Assembly: GCA_029204225.1 (NCBI GenBank)
Contig: CM055102.1
Span: forward strand, 32,234,607-32,298,606
Source of the DNA: Diphasiastrum complanatum
Lineage: Eukaryota > Streptophyta > Lycopodiopsida > Lycopodiales > Lycopodiaceae
DNA length: 64,000 nucleotides
Reading direction: 5' to 3'
Position numbers and translations under genes: made by a program. The notes beneath the pieces were generated by a model. That model saw only the letters and a list, made by a program, of their open reading frames with translations, did not search any database and was not told the origin of the DNA. Shown here piece after piece: positions 9,724 to 23,056 of this stretch. Numbering within the stretch: position 1 is the stretch's first letter; the number at the start of each line of letters is the position of its first letter.

Positions 9724-12700
9724 GTGGGAATTGAATCTTTCACCCAGCAGATAATCAAACTAAGAATCAAGATGCAAGACTCAATCTTATTTCTGGTGTC
9801 ACATGTTTTGACTAACATGAGCAAATCTTTTGATGATCAAATAATGCTCAATAAAATGGCAAGACGCTACTACATAAGGAAGAAAGAATTTCTTTCTTCT
9901 GAAGAATCTAGACAAAGCTATAAACTCTCCAGGATGAACAGACTCAAGCATGGTGAAAGTGACAAAGCCCTCTTTGTCAAAGACAAGCAGAAAGGAAGGA
10001 GTAAGAACTAGTTCTCTCAAGCATCCAACAAAGACAAAGCCAAAGATCGAGACAAAGATGGTGAAGAGGGTGATACATCTCATCCTTCTAACTCAAAGAC
10101 CAAGAAGAAGAAAGTGAAGTGTTTCTTTTGTGGCAAGAAGGGGCACTATGCCTCTAATTGCTTCAAGAAGAAAAACCAACTCAAGCAAGCTAATCTCTCC
10201 AAAGAGATTGAAGAAGATTCTGTTGCAAGTGATGGAGAAGTATCACTTATGGTGTCCAGTTTTTCTTCATCACCTTTCAAGAAAGATGGAGCTTGGTACA
10301 TAGACAGTGATGCCTCTTCACATATGTGATGTTCAAAGGAGTCATTTGACTCAATCTTATCTTTCAAAGGACTCAAGGGATCTATTTATACTGCTAATGA
10401 TCATGAGTGCCCAATAGAAGGAATTGGCAACATTCCATTGAAACTTGCTTCTTCAAAATTTCTTGCACTTTCTAATGTTCTTTTCATTCCAAAACTCACA
10501 AAGAACTTAATTAGTGTGGGAAAGTTGCTTGATAATGGTTGTGATGTATAGTTCAACTCCAATACTTGTTTTATCAAGAGAAATGATGAGATCCTTGCTG
10601 ATGGATCTAGATGTGGTGGAATTTTTAAGTTGAATTCTTATGAGAATGCAAACCTTTGTCAAGTTGCTTTGTTATCTAAGGAGGAGCTGTGGCATAGAAG
10701 GTTGGGTCATCCTAACTTTAAATCTATGTCTTCTATGGTTAAAAAGGTGAAGGCTATTGGTCTTCAAAAATCTCTTTCTAAAGATTTCAAGCCTTGTGAG
10801 GCTTGTGCCATTGCAAAGTCACACAGAAAGCCATATCAGAAGTCTTTTATAAAGACTACTCATCCTTTGGAGCTTATACACTCATATGTACATTTTTCTT
10901 CTTCTAAAAGTATTGGTGGTGCAACATATTTTGTCACCTTTATTGATGACTTTACTAGATATACTTGGTTGTATCTACTTTCTTCAAAGGCTATGGTTTT
11001 TTATCACTTCCTAATCTTCAAAGCTTATGTTGAGAAACAACTTTAAGATGTGATGGAGGAGGTGAATACATCTCCAACAAGTTTCATGAATACTTTGAAG
11101 GTGAAGGAATAAAGAGAGAGTTTTCTTGTGCTTATTCTCCATCTCAAATGAAGTAGCTGAGAGGAAAAATAGATCTTTATGTGAATGTGCTAAAGAAATT
11201 CGAGTAGTAGCTTCTTTGCCTATTGAATATTGGGGTGAAGCTATAAATTGTGCAAACTATTTGTGCAATAGATTACCTCACAATGCACTTGCTGGAAAAT
11301 CACCTTTTGAAGTCTTGTTTAAGAAGAAACCTAAGGTAGATCACCTTAGAGTTTTTGGTTGTGCTTGCTTTGTTAATGTGCCCTTGGAAACAAGGAAAAG
11401 AGATTATCCTAATTCTATTAAAGGGATCATGGTTAGATATGCATCCAACAAGAAAGCTTACAGAATCTATGTTCCCTCTACCTCAACTACAATTGAGAGT
11501 AGGGATGTTATATTCCACGAAGATCAAAAATACATTTTTGAGGAGGTCGAGTTCAAATATTCTCACAAAGATACTCCAATCATTACCCTTGAAGATTATC
11601 ATGGAGAGATGGGGCCAAGAATTGAGGAGGAGTCACCTCGAATCTTTTCACCAAGGAGATCTCAAAGAGAAAGATCTGAGCCTAGAAGGCTTAACTATGA
11701 AGATAGAAGCAAGCAAGTGGAAATCAACTCCACTACTTATGCTTATTTTATTTCTCATGAGGAGCCGAAGGATGTATATGATGCACTCAATTCGAAGAAA
11801 TGGTACCTTGCCATGAAGGAGGAATATAAAGCTTTGATGGCCAATAAGACATGGGAGCTTGTGGATCTTCCATCCAACAAGCACATCATTGGTTGCAAGT
11901 GGGTTTTTCAAGTCAAGTATAATCAAGATGGCACATTCAACAAGTACAAGGCTAGGCTTTGTGCTAAAGGTTTTGCTCAAGTTTATGGACCTGATTATGA
12001 GGAGACCTTTGCCCCAGTTGCAAAGATGGTATCAATTAGAATCATAATTTCTCTTGCTTGTTTTTTCAATTGGCAAGTTCTTCAACTAGATGTCTTTAAT
12101 ACATTCTAAATGGGTATCTAGAAGAAGAGATTTATATGCATCAGCTTACTGGGTTCATCCATGATAAAGAAAAAGTTTGCTTGCTCTTCAAAAGTTTATA
12201 TGGATTGAAGCAAGCTCCAAGGTCATGGTATTCTGGACTTAACACCTTTTTTGAGTCACTAGAATTTAATCTTAGTAACTATTATCCTTCCTTATATGTC
12301 AAGTTTTTTGATAAAGATATTGTCATTCTTCTTATTTATGTTGATGATATCATTCTGACATGAAGTAGTATCAAGTTAGTTGAGGAAACCAAGATTGCAC
12401 TTATAGATGCAAGATCTTGGAAAAATTCACTATATTCTAGGATTAGAGATTGACTTTCTATAAGATAAAGCTTTTGTATGTCAATCCAAGTATGCTCTTT
12501 CAATGTTAAATAAGTTCAATATGTTGAATTGTAAGAGTATAGAAACACCTATGGAGCAAAATGTAAAGGATTCTAACAAAGGTGATGAAAGATCCTTCAT
12601 GGACGTCACACTTTTTCAAAGTCTTGCAGGCTCCTTAATTTGGCTCACAATAACTAGACCTAACATAAGCTTTAGTGTTCATAAGTTGAGCCAGGCTATG

Positions 12701-13291
12701 TTAATTAATACTATCTATTATTGGAAAATGGCCAAGAGAGTGCTTAGATGTATATCTTCAACTTTTGATTTTGGTTTATTGTATAAAAGTGAAGATCTTT
12801 CTATTATTGGTTATTCTGACTCGGATTTTGCAAGTGATAGAGCATATCGAAAATCTACAAGTGCTTATGTCATATATCTTGGAGAAAACTTGATATCTTG
12901 GCTTTCCAAAAAGCAAGATACTGTATCACTCTCATCATGTGAAGCTGAGTACAAGGCACTCACTACAACAACAAAGGAAGTGCTTTGGATTAAGAGGTTA
13001 CTAGTGGAACTAAAGATAATCTTGGAAGATGATCTACCTATGATCGTGTGTGACAACATTTCAGCCCAAGCCCTTGCCAACAACCCGATATTCCATGCAA
13101 GGAGCAAGCATATCGAAGTTGCACATCACTTCATGAGAGAGAAGCTCATTGGAGGGGAAATCAATTTGGAGCACATTGACACATCATCTTGCATTGCTGA
13201 TATACTCACCAAACCTTTGAGCAAAAGTTCCTTCATCAAGCATAGAGCCAATCTTGGAGTTATACCAAGATCCATGTTCAAATCAATATAG
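9724..13291 (+). pseudogene. Copia gag-pol polyprotein remnant
   Basis: The remnant begins within gag. The zinc knuckle CFFCGKKGHYASNC is at about 10120-10160. The protease motif reads WYIDSDASSHM, with Asp where the family has Gly after DS, then a stop at 10327. The integrase zinc-binding part (LWHRRLGHPNFKSM, CEACAIAKSH) and the core start lie in 10630-11046. A frameshift near 11045 follows, and the core resumes at 11126 (VAERKNRSLCECAK). Reverse transcriptase runs through ETFAPVAKM, a break at 12109 (NTF then stop), SLYGLKQAPRSWY and the catalytic LIYVDDIILT (about 12340). RNase H (12503-13291) keeps SDSDFASD, SCEAEYKAL and the C-terminal KHIEVAHHF. At least four disruptions make it non-functional. 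Confidence 0.92.
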
Positions 13292-13308
13292 ATTATTTCT
13301 AGGAGGAG

Positions 13309-14103
13309 TGTTAAAATTGGAAAAACAAATCATATTGATTTCTTGGCTTGCTACAAATGTTGTACCATGCAAGTATGTAGCTCATAAATGCAAAATGCCA
13401 AGTTTCGCCTACATAGAACTCAAGCTACATGGTTATGTAATGTCTAGATTGAAGATTACAACTTGCATATAGTTTGTAGACATAGAATTGGCAAATTCAT
13501 GCTTGTAGAAACTCGTGGCAATTCACATGCATTAATTGTAAGTGATCCATAGTGACATGCAAGGCATGCACAAAGTATAATGGACACATGCATGATGATT
13601 TGTACTTTGTTAGTTAGAACTAGTACACTTGTAAAAAGTTGGTAGAATTTCATGCATGGCAAGTGACAAATGTCACATAGAATCTAGATGTCACTTTAGT
13701 TGTCATTTTGGAATGGATAGATGTGGTTCTACCTCGAGCTACCTCAAACTCCATAAATATGTGTAGCTCTCCTCACAATCAATGATGAAGAACCAAAGTT
13801 TTGTAGCTACCTCATGCCATTTTGGATCTAAACTATTTTGCTTGTTATCTCTCTAACTTTCTCTCTCTAACCCGTGTTGAAGCTAATGCTAATACACTAA
13901 AATCTTGTACTTTTGTTCATTATTTGATTCATTGCTATCATATTCTGATGCTTAGCATGCTAGATTGTGGTTAAGCCATTTCTTCTTCACTAGATCTTGC
14001 TAAACAATCTAGAATCATGTTATTGTGCTAATCACAAAGCTTAATCAAGATCAATCATACTTGTGGACATTCTCCACATGTGTGAATTCTGAAAATTTTG
14101 TCA
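13309..14103 (+). repeat. 3' LTR of copia element
   Basis: It begins TGTTAAAATTGG directly after the polypurine tract and ends at about TTTTGTCA, giving about 795 bp. The right boundary is placed where the satellite sequence starts. A CACATGTGTG word near 14080 corresponds to the CACACGTGTG words in the LTR at 44440-45143. Confidence 0.75.
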
Positions 14104-17100
14104 GAAATGCCCAGTGGGCCACAAAGATCGCTATTTGGGCATAACAAATGGCTTAAGTTGCGACTCCCTAATTGATGAGTCCAATACCTTCGACCGGATT
14201 CAGTTTTTGCGGCTTTCTATTTCGGCGAGTGGGGAATGTGAAGACGAATCCACAGTAACAAATAGGTCTCACAACGGCCAAGTACGAAATCTGGGACGCC
14301 AGTCCAAAGTCCGGGCCCAAACAAGATTTAGGGAAAGTGGGACGCTATGGACCAAGAACTGGTCGAAATTAGTCGTCGACGTTCGGAATGTCGGACGAAA
14401 ATTGTTATAGGTCTATGAATCTGATACAAACCGAACGGACCCATTGTTTGCCAAGAAACACCCTGTGGGCCACAAATAACTCTATTAGGACATAACAAAT
14501 GGGCTAGTTTCGACTCTCTGGTCGATGGGTCCAATACCTTCGAACGGAGTTGGTTTTTGCATCTTTCTGTTTTGGCCAGTGAAGAATGTGAAGATGAATC
14601 CGGAATCTGGAATGCCCGTCCAAAATGTAGGCCCAAACAAGATCTAGGGAAAGTGGGACGGTATGGACCACGAACCGGTCGAAATTTGTCGTCAACGTTT
14701 GGAGAGTCCGACGGGGCGTGGTCACAGGTTCGTGAATCTGATACAAACAGAACGGAGCCTTTTTCACTCATTTCCGGTCTTGTTTGGCAAGAAATTTCCA
14801 TTGGGCCACAAAGAAGTCTATTAGGGCATAACAAATGGCTTAAGTTGCGACTCCCCGGTCGATGGTCCAATACCTTTGAACGGATTCAGTTTTGAGGCTT
14901 TCTATTTCGGCTAGTGGGGAACGTGAAGATGAATCCACAGTAACAAACAGTTCTCACAACGTCCAAGTACAAAATCTAGAACGCCCGTCCAAAGCTTGGG
15001 CCCAAATAAGATTTAGGAAAAGTGGGACGGTATGGACCAGGAACTGGTCGGAATTAGTCGTCGACGTTCGGAACGCCGGACGGGAAATTGTTATGGGTTT
15101 GTGAATCCAATACGAACCGAACAGACCCATTGTCACACATTTCTGGCCTCGTTTGCCAAGAAACGCCCTGTGGGCCACAAAGAAGTCTATTAGGTCATAA
15201 CAAATGGCTTAAGTTGCGACTCCCCGGTCGATGGGTCCAATACCTTCGAACAGATTCAGTTTTTGCGGCTTCTTATTTCGGCGAGTGGGGAACATGAAGA
15301 CAAATCCACTGCAACAAACAGATCTCACAACGGCCAAGTATGGAATCTGGAATGCCCGTCCAAAGTCTGGGCCCAAACAAGATTTAGGAAAAGTGGGAGC
15401 TATGGACCAGGAGCTGGTCGGAATTAGTCGTCGACGTTTGGAATGCCAGAGGGGAAATTGTCACAAGTCTGTGAATCTGATATGAACCGAATGGACCCAT
15501 TGTCGCTCATTTTTGGCCTCGTTTGCCAAGAAACGCCCTGTGGGCCACAAATAACTCTATTAGGGCATAGCAAATGGGTCAAGTTGCGACTCTCTGGTCG
15601 ATGGGTCCAATACCTTCGAATGGAGTCGGTTTTTGCGGCTTTCTGTTTCGGCTAGTGGGGAATGTGAAGACGAATCTACAGTTACAAACTGGCCCCTAAA
15701 CGGACAAGTACGAACGCCCATCCAAAATCCAGGCCCAAACAAGATTTAGGAAAAGTGGGACGGTATGGACCAGGAACTGGTCGGAATTAGTCGTCAACAT
15801 CCAAAACGTCGGACGGGAGGTGGTCACAGGTTTGTGAATCTGATACTAACCAAACGAACCGATTATTGCTCATTTCCGGCCTCGTTTGCCAAGAAACGCC
15901 CTGTGGGCCACAAAGAACTCTATTAGGGCATACCAACTGGGTCAAGTTGTGACTCTCCGGTCGATGGGTCCAATACCTTCGAACGGAGTCGATTTTTGCA
16001 GCTTTTTGTTTCTTCCAGAGGGGAACGTCAAGACGAATCCAAGGTAAGAGGCCGGTCTCTCAACGGCCAAGTATGGTATCTGGAACGCCTTTCCAAAGTC
16101 CAATCCCAAACAAGATTTAGGGAAAGGTGGACGCTATGGATCAGGAATTGGTCGGAATGAGTCATTGATATACGGAATGTCGGACGAGAAATTGTCACAG
16201 GCTCTCGAATCTGATACGAACCAAACGGACCGGTTGTTGCTCATTTCTGGCCTCGTTTGCCAAGAAATACCCTATGGACCACAGGGCATTTCTTGGCAAA
16301 CGAGGCCGGAAATGAGCAACAACCGGTCCATTCAGTTCGTATCGAATTCATGAACCTGTGAAAATTTCCCGTCCGACGTTCTGAATGTCGACGACTGATT
16401 CCGACCAGTTCCTGGTCCATATCGTCCCACTTTTTCTAAATCTTGTTTGGGCCTGGACTTTGGATGGGCGTTCCAGATTCTGTACTTGTCCGTTTAGGGG
16501 CCGGTATGTTACTATAGATTTGTCTTCACATTCCCCATTGGCCGAAATAGAAAGTCGCAAAAACCACATCCATCTGAAGGTATTCGACCCATCGACAGGA
16601 GAATCACATCTTGACCCATTTGCTATGCCTTAATAGAGTTATTTGTGGCCCACAGAGCGTTTCTTGGCAAACGAGGCCAGAAATGAGCGACAACCGGTTC
16701 GTTTGGTTCGTATCAGATTCATGAGTCTGTGACAATTTCCCGTCCCACTTTTCCTAAATCTTGTCTGGGCCTGGACTTTAGGCGGGCATTCTAGATTCTG
16801 TACATGTCCGTTTAGAGACCGGTTTGTTGCAGCGGATTCATCTTGACATTCCCCACTTGCCGAAACAGATAGACGCAAAAACTGATTCCGTTCGAAGGTA
16901 TTGGACCCATCGACCAGAGAATCGCAACTTGACCCATTCGCTATGCCTCTTTGTGGCCCACAGGGCGTTTCTTGGCAAATGGGACCGGAAATGAGTGACA
17001 ATGGGTCCGTCTGGTTCATATCATATTCAAAAACCTGTGACAATTTCTCATCCGACATTCCGTACGTCAATGGCTCATTCAGACCAGTTCCTGGTCCATA

Positions 17101-20100
17101 GCGTCCCACTTTCCCTAAATCTTGTTTGTGCCTAGACTTTGAACGGGCGCTCCAGATTCCGTACTTGGCCGTTGTGAGACCTGCTTGTTACTGTGGATTC
17201 GTCTTCACGTTTCCCACTCGCAAGCCGCAAAAATTGAATCTATTCAAAGGTATTGGACCCATCGACTGGGGAGTCGCAACTTAAGCCATTTGTTATGCCC
17301 TAATAGACTTCTTTGTGGCCCACAGGGTGTTTCTTGGCAAACGAGGCCAAAATGTGTGACGACGGGTTCATTTGGTTCGTATCGGATTCACAAATCTATG
17401 ACAATTTCTCGTCCGGCGTTCCGAACATCCATGACTAATTTCGACCAGTTCCTGGTCCATACCGTCCCACTTTTCCTAAATCTTGTTTTGGCCTGGACTT
17501 TAGATGGGCGTTCCAGATTCCATACATGTCCGTTTAGAGACCCGTTTGTTGTAGTGGATTCATCTTGACATTCCCCACTTGCCGAAACAGAAAGACGCAA
17601 AAACTCCGTTTGAAGGTATTGGACCCATCGACAGGAGAATCGCAACTTGACCCGTTTGCTATGCCTCTTTGTGGCCCATAGGGCGTTTCTTGGCAAACGA
17701 GGCCGAAAATGAGTGACAACGAGTCCGTTTGGTTTGTATCAGATTCAAGAACCTGTGAGAATTTCTCGTCCGACATTCCGTACATCAATGGCTCATTCAA
17801 ACCAGTTCCTGGTCCATAGCGTCCCACTTTCTCTAGATCTTGTTTGGGTTTGGACTTTGGACGGGCGTTCCAGATTCCGTACTTGGTCGTTATGAGACCT
17901 ATTTATTACTGTGGATTCGTCTTCACGTTCCTCACAAGCCGAAATAGAAAGCAGAAAAAATTGAATCTGTTCAAAGGTATTGGACCCATCGACCAGATAG
18001 TCACAACTTGACACATTTGTTATGCTTTTGTGGCCCACAGGGTGTTTCTTGGCAAACAAGACCAGAAATGAGCGAAAACGGGTCCGTTCGGTTCATATCA
18101 GATTCACAAACCTGTGACAATTTCCCGTCCGGCGTTCCAAATGTCGATGACTAATTCCGACCAGTTCCTGGTCCATAGCATCCCACTTTCCCTAAATATT
18201 GTTTGGGCTCGGACTTTGGATGGGCGTTCCAGATCCCGTACTTGGCCGTTGTGAGACCTGTTTCTTACTGTGGATTCGTCTTCACGTTCCCCACTAGCCG
18301 AAATAGAAAACCGCAAAAACTGAATCCGTTCGAAGGTATTTGACCCATCAACCAAGGAGTCGCAACTTAAGCCATTTGTTATGCCCTAATAGACTTCTTT
18401 GTGGCCCATTGGGTGTTTCTTGGCAAACGAGGCCAGAAATGTGCGACAACGGGTCTGTTTGGTTCATATCGGATTCACAAACCTGTGACAATTTCCCATC
18501 CGGCATTCCGAACGTCGACGACTAATTCCAACCAGTTCCTGGTCCATATCGTCCCACTTTTCTTAAATCTTGTTTGGGCCTGGACTTTGGACGGGCGTTC
18601 TAGATTCCGTACTTGTCCGTTTAGGGGCCGGTTTGTTACTGTAGATTCATCTTCACATTCCCCACTAGCCGAAATAGAAAGCCGCAAAAATTGCATCCGT
18701 CTGAAGGCATTGGACCCATCGACCGGAGAATCGCAACTTGACCCATTTGTTATGCCTCTTTGTGGCCCACAGGGCAATTCTTGGCAAACGAGGCCGGAAA
18801 TGAGTGACAACGGGTCCGTTTGGTTCGTATCAGATTCAAAAACCTGTGACAATTTCTAGTCCGACATCCCGTACATCAATGGCTCATTCAGACTAGTTCC
18901 TGGTCCATAGCGTCCCACTTTCCCTAAATCTTCTTTGGGTTTGAACTTTGGACGGGCGTTTCAGATTCCGTACTTGGCCGTTGTGAGACCTGTTCGTTAC
19001 TGAGGATTCATGTTCACGTTTCCCACTAGCCAAAATAGAAAGCCGTAACAACTGAATCCGTTTGAAGGTATTGGACCCATCGACCGGGGAGTCGCAACTT
19101 AAGCCATTTGTTTTGCCCTAATAGACTTCTTTGTGGCCCACTGGGCGTTTCTTGGCAAACGAGGCCAGAAATGAGTGACAACGGGTCCGTTCGGTTTGTA
19201 TCGGATTCACAAACCTGTGACAATTTCCCGTCCGGCGTTCCGAACGTCGACGACTAATTTCGACCAGTTCCTGGTCCATACCATCCCACTTTCCCTAAAT
19301 CTTGTTTGGGCTCGGACTTTGTACGAGCGTTCCAGATTTTGTACTTGGCCGTTGTGAGACTTGTTTGTTACTGTGGATTTGTCTTCACATTCTCTACTAG
19401 TCAAAATAGAAAGCCGCAGAAACTGAATCCGTTCGAAGGTATTGGACCCATCGACCGAGGAGTCGTAGCTTAAGCCATTTGTTATGCCCTTATAGACTTC
19501 TTTGTGGCCCACTGGGTGTTTCTTGGCAAACGAGGCTAGAAATGAGCGACAACGGGTCCGTTCGGTTCGTATCAAATTCCCAAACCTGTGACAATTTCCC
19601 GTCCGGCATTCTGAACGTCGACGACTAATTCCGACCAGTTCCCGGTCCATACCGTCCCACTTTTCCTAAATCTTGTTTGGGCCCGGACTTTGGACGGGCA
19701 TTCCAGATTCCATACTTGGCCGTTGTGAGAACTGTTTGTTACTATGGATTCGTCTTCATGTTCCCCACTAGCCGAAATAGAAAGCCACAAAAATTGAATC
19801 CGTTTGAAGGTATTGGACCCATCGACCGGGGAGTCGAAACTTAAGCCATTTGTTATGCCCTAATAGACTTCTTTGTGGCCCACAGGGCATTTCTTGCCAA
19901 ACGAGGCCGAAAATGAGCGAAAAAGGCTCCATTCTATTTGTATCAAATTCACGAATTTGTGACCATGCCCCGTCGGACACTCCGAACGTCGATGACAAAT
20001 TCCGACCGGTTCGTGGTCCATACCGTCCCACTTTCCCTAAATCTTGTTTGGGCCTGGATTTTGGACAGGCGTTCCAGATTCCGTACTTGTCTGTTTAGAG

Positions 20101-20587
20101 ACCGGTTTGTTACAGTGGATTCGTCTTCACATTCCCCACTGGCCGAAATAGAAAGCCGCAAAAACCGACTCCTTCTAAGGTATTGAACCCATTGACTAGA
20201 GAGTCAAAACTTAACCCATTTGTTATGCCCTAATAGCAGTGTTTGTGGCCCACAGGGCATTTCTTGGCAAACGAGGCCAAAAATGAGTGAGAATGGGTCT
20301 GTCCTATTCGTATCGGATTCACGGACCTGTTACCACACTCTCGGAATATATCTGACTAATAGCGACCAGTTCTTGGTCTATACCGTCCCACTTTTCCTAA
20401 ATCTTGTTTGGGTCTAGAGGGCGTTCCAGATTCCGTACTTGGCCATTGGTAGACCGGTTTGTTATTGTTGATTCGTCTTGACGTTCCCCACAGGCCAAAA
20501 TAGAAAGCCCTAAAAACCAACTCCATTCGAAGGTATTGGACCCATCGACCGAAGAGTCGCAACTTCACCCGTTTGTTATGCCCTATT
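14104..20587. repeat. 371-bp satellite array with internal inversion
   Basis: About 18 units are marked by the anchor GTGGGCCACA or its complement. Anchor positions in plus orientation are 14114, 14465, 14801, 15170, 15540, 15903 and 16274. In minus orientation they are 16276, 16647, 16955, 17317, 17673, 18032, 18403, 18764, 19135, 19506, 19877 and 20247. The modal spacing is 371 bp, a shorter class is 356-362, and single units are 308 and 336. Orientation flips within the TATGGACCACAGG segment near 16278. The sequence is richer in GC and CpG than its flanks. Open frames of 60-180 residues on both strands share peptide words, but 371 is not a multiple of three, so I treat them as by-products of the repeat. 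Confidence 0.95.
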
Positions 20588-21600
20588 GCAAATCTATTAG
20601 TTTCAATGCCCTTGTTCAGTACTATGCCTTTTATTGTTTCATAGGCTATGCCTTACTATACTTTATCCTGGAATCCCTTCCAAAAGGCCTTGCCTCCTCT
20701 CATGGCTATCAATTTACCTTGTGGTCTCCATTGTTTGACCTTCTTGTACTTCGTTTGTTATTAGGGTGTCAGATTTTCTTTGATCAAGAATCTGGTGCAA
20801 TGAAGCTTTGGTTTTGAAGATAAAACTTGGACTAAGCTTTAGGCTGAGATAGGTCAGAAGCAACAACATATGTGAGAAAGAAATAAAGAGAGACTTTTAT
20901 AATGTCTTTTAATGCTAAAAGGCACATAAGGCCAAGTAAGTACACCTCAAGTATGATATATTCTAAAAAGGAGCATATAAATGTCTCCAAAAACAAAGCA
21001 ACTATTGGATCAAAAGACTAAAGTAGAAACACTAATAAGATTCTTACTTTACTCTCATAAATGATATATTTGGAAGATGATAATATGGTATACAGTTTAA
21101 ATAGAGTTGTACAACAACTATGTGGAGCTATGTAGTAGATATCATATCACAATGGATAGATGATGATGGAAGTATTGAAGAGGAAACAGTGAGGAAACAA
21201 TGTCTCAGCTTCAAGGTCTTCTCTAGAGCATCTCCTCAAGAAGGAGGTAATCTGTGTCTAGGGGATCTTGGTGTTCATATTCTCTAACACATATCTCTAC
21301 AATGCAGTAACATCTTGCAGCATTAGGGTCACACATCTAGGGTCTACATCTGAAATCAGTGAGCAAAGTGTGGCTAGAGAAGCATGGAAAAGACAATGGT
21401 AGAATACCCTTATCTCTTAATAAACAAGTCATCTAAACAAAAAATGAGTCCACCTCCGCCAACGTGCATAAAAGGCAAAGCTTGCTCATGACATTGTGAG
21501 GATTAGAAGTGACTAGTCTCCACAAACTTGTAATTGAACCAAAGTAAACTGGAGGCAATGCGAGAGTCCATAAGACTAACCAAGAAGCATGATCCTTTTG
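20588..21600. other. No gene recognised
   Basis: The satellite ends in GTTTGTTATGCCCTA. AT-rich sequence follows with no supported frame. The last few hundred bases may be the downstream continuation of the RT fragment at 21600-22090, but I see no diagnostic motif there. Confidence 0.35.
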
Positions 21601-22090
21601 CAATCTAATTGTGGTGGCCTATCTCATTTTGAAAATTGGCCCAATAAAGGATGTCCCCAAATTGGTACAAGTGGATACCACCTCTAGTGATTGTCCACCT
21701 AGAGTAAACATCCATCGACACATAAAGATCCTGGAGTTATTAAAAACCATAATCTGGATTCTCTCGGTATGCACAATCGAACCAAAGATATCTCCAAACA
21801 CCTGTAACATATCCAAATGTTGTTGTGACCCCTCACCCGAAGGAGAAATTAATGCCACATTGTTAGCATAAACTAGAATGGAATGACTATTTCACCAAGC
21901 CTGAAGCCAAGATCACCATTCTGGTTGATGGCTTTCTTGCCAAACCAAGTCAAAAGCTTTTGGAAATATTGAAAACAACAATGAGATCTCTCATGTGTAG
22001 ACCTGGCCTTCTTAATGATAGCCAAGTGTGAACACATTTTCAGTGGTGGAATGTTGTGCCATGAAATCGGCCTAACCCAAGGCATGTGAT
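21600..22090 (-). pseudogene. Reverse transcriptase fragment, LINE-like
   Basis: The minus-strand translation at 21619-21870 gives an AN-NVALISPSGEGSQQHLDMLQ segment. It corresponds to the catalytic YADD-VALIS region of non-LTR reverse transcriptases, with Asp-Asp changed to Asn-Asn. IQIMVFN and FTLGGQSLEVVS follow, matching the usual downstream KT-VMVFN and FT-GG--LE words. The frame at 21873-22085 (IKKARSTHERSHCCF-YFQK) matches the upstream ALI-KA----R-CY-CFVDF-KAFD region. Frameshifts separate the pieces and the rest of the element is missing. The family call rests on motif order and is moderately secure. Confidence 0.7.
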
Positions 22091-22311
22091 CTTCATGTCT
22101 TACTCACCAATAACCATTGTCTAAAGTATGATACCATAAAGCTTAGCCACAATGCGCCCAATCCTAATGGTGGTGCACCAGTTACTAGGTTTCATGGGGT
22201 CGCCACTCTTGATTGGATGGATGATATTGCTGCACCATGACACAGGAAAACCAAAATTGGCGATGTGATTAGGGAGTGAGGACAAAATAGGTGCCTTGAT
22301 CTATAAATGGT

Positions 22312-22373
22312 GAACAAACATGTGCCCACTATCTTGTGATTCGAACAAACATGTGCCCACTTTCTTGTGATTT
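22312..22373. repeat. 31-bp tandem duplication
   Basis: Two copies (starting 22312 and 22343) share GAACAAACATGTGCCCACT and TCTTGTGATT. A partial third begins at 22374. Confidence 0.8.
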
Positions 22374-23056
22374 GAACGAAAAAGAAAGGGTAATTCCACA
22401 TAGGAATGTATGTGATTTGAACAAAAAATAAATGGTAATTTTACATAGGATTAGTGAAGCGCCTTTGATATGTATGTCTGACTTGAGATTGCATCTGCCA
22501 ACAAAGAGAATACTTTCTTCACTAGAATCCAAGTTTGAAGAACTCAAAAGTACGGAGATATGTTCCATGGGAATGCGCATTCAGTTCCTAAGGAATGGGC
22601 TTGTTCCTTCATTCCTTGAGTAGAAATGAAGCCTCCTACTAGTGTGGCAAGCATCAGGCCTCGATTTTGCTAAGAACTATTGCGCCGATTATCAAAAGTT
22701 GGCAAAAATTAGGGCCTCAATTCTGATTCTTATAGAAACTAAGTTAGATCATTCAGGGTTATCAACTCAAACGGTTAGAAGCAAAACACCATTCCGAACC
22801 GAGACGTTGGACGCGTTGAGGATCTGAGACGAGCTTTATGGCGTAGCAGGGATTTATGACTTCACAAAACCATTTTTTAGGTGCCATAAGAAGGGTACCA
22901 AAAATGGTTGTGCCTCATCTTAAATGCTTATGCCATCATGTATGATGGGGCCAAAGAAGGGCAGGGCAGGGGGCAGGTCAATCTTCATTTTTTAATTCAA
23001 ATTTGAATCCCTCCAACACAAACTCCCTCCATCATGACTCGCTCCTCCTCCTTCGT
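22374..23056. other. No gene recognised
   Basis: Short frames only. An imperfect hairpin sits near 22870-22912, with arms AACCATTTTT and AAAAATGGTT around an AGGTGCC/GGTACC pair. Confidence 0.4.

Larger units (their letters stand above)
9724..14103 (+). mobile_element. Decayed Ty1/copia retrotransposon with 3' LTR
   Basis: The domain order is copia-type: gag zinc knuckle, protease, integrase, reverse transcriptase, RNase H. A polypurine tract AGGAGGAG (13301-13308) and a 3' LTR starting TGTTAAAATTGG at 13309 follow. The LTR appears to end at GTCA (14103), where the satellite begins. No 5' LTR or primer site is visible, so the element is 5'-truncated. It is related to the element at 44440-49116 in its zinc knuckle and RNase H motifs. 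Confidence 0.9.

Noticed and set aside
11355..11816. 153-residue frame overlapping the copia integrase-RT region
   Set aside because: It is an alternate-frame shadow of the pol frame, which carries all the recognisable motifs.
14104..20587. Multi-copy gene or CRISPR-like array
   Set aside because: The units are contiguous 371-bp satellite monomers without repeat-spacer structure, and the unit length shifts the reading frame each time.
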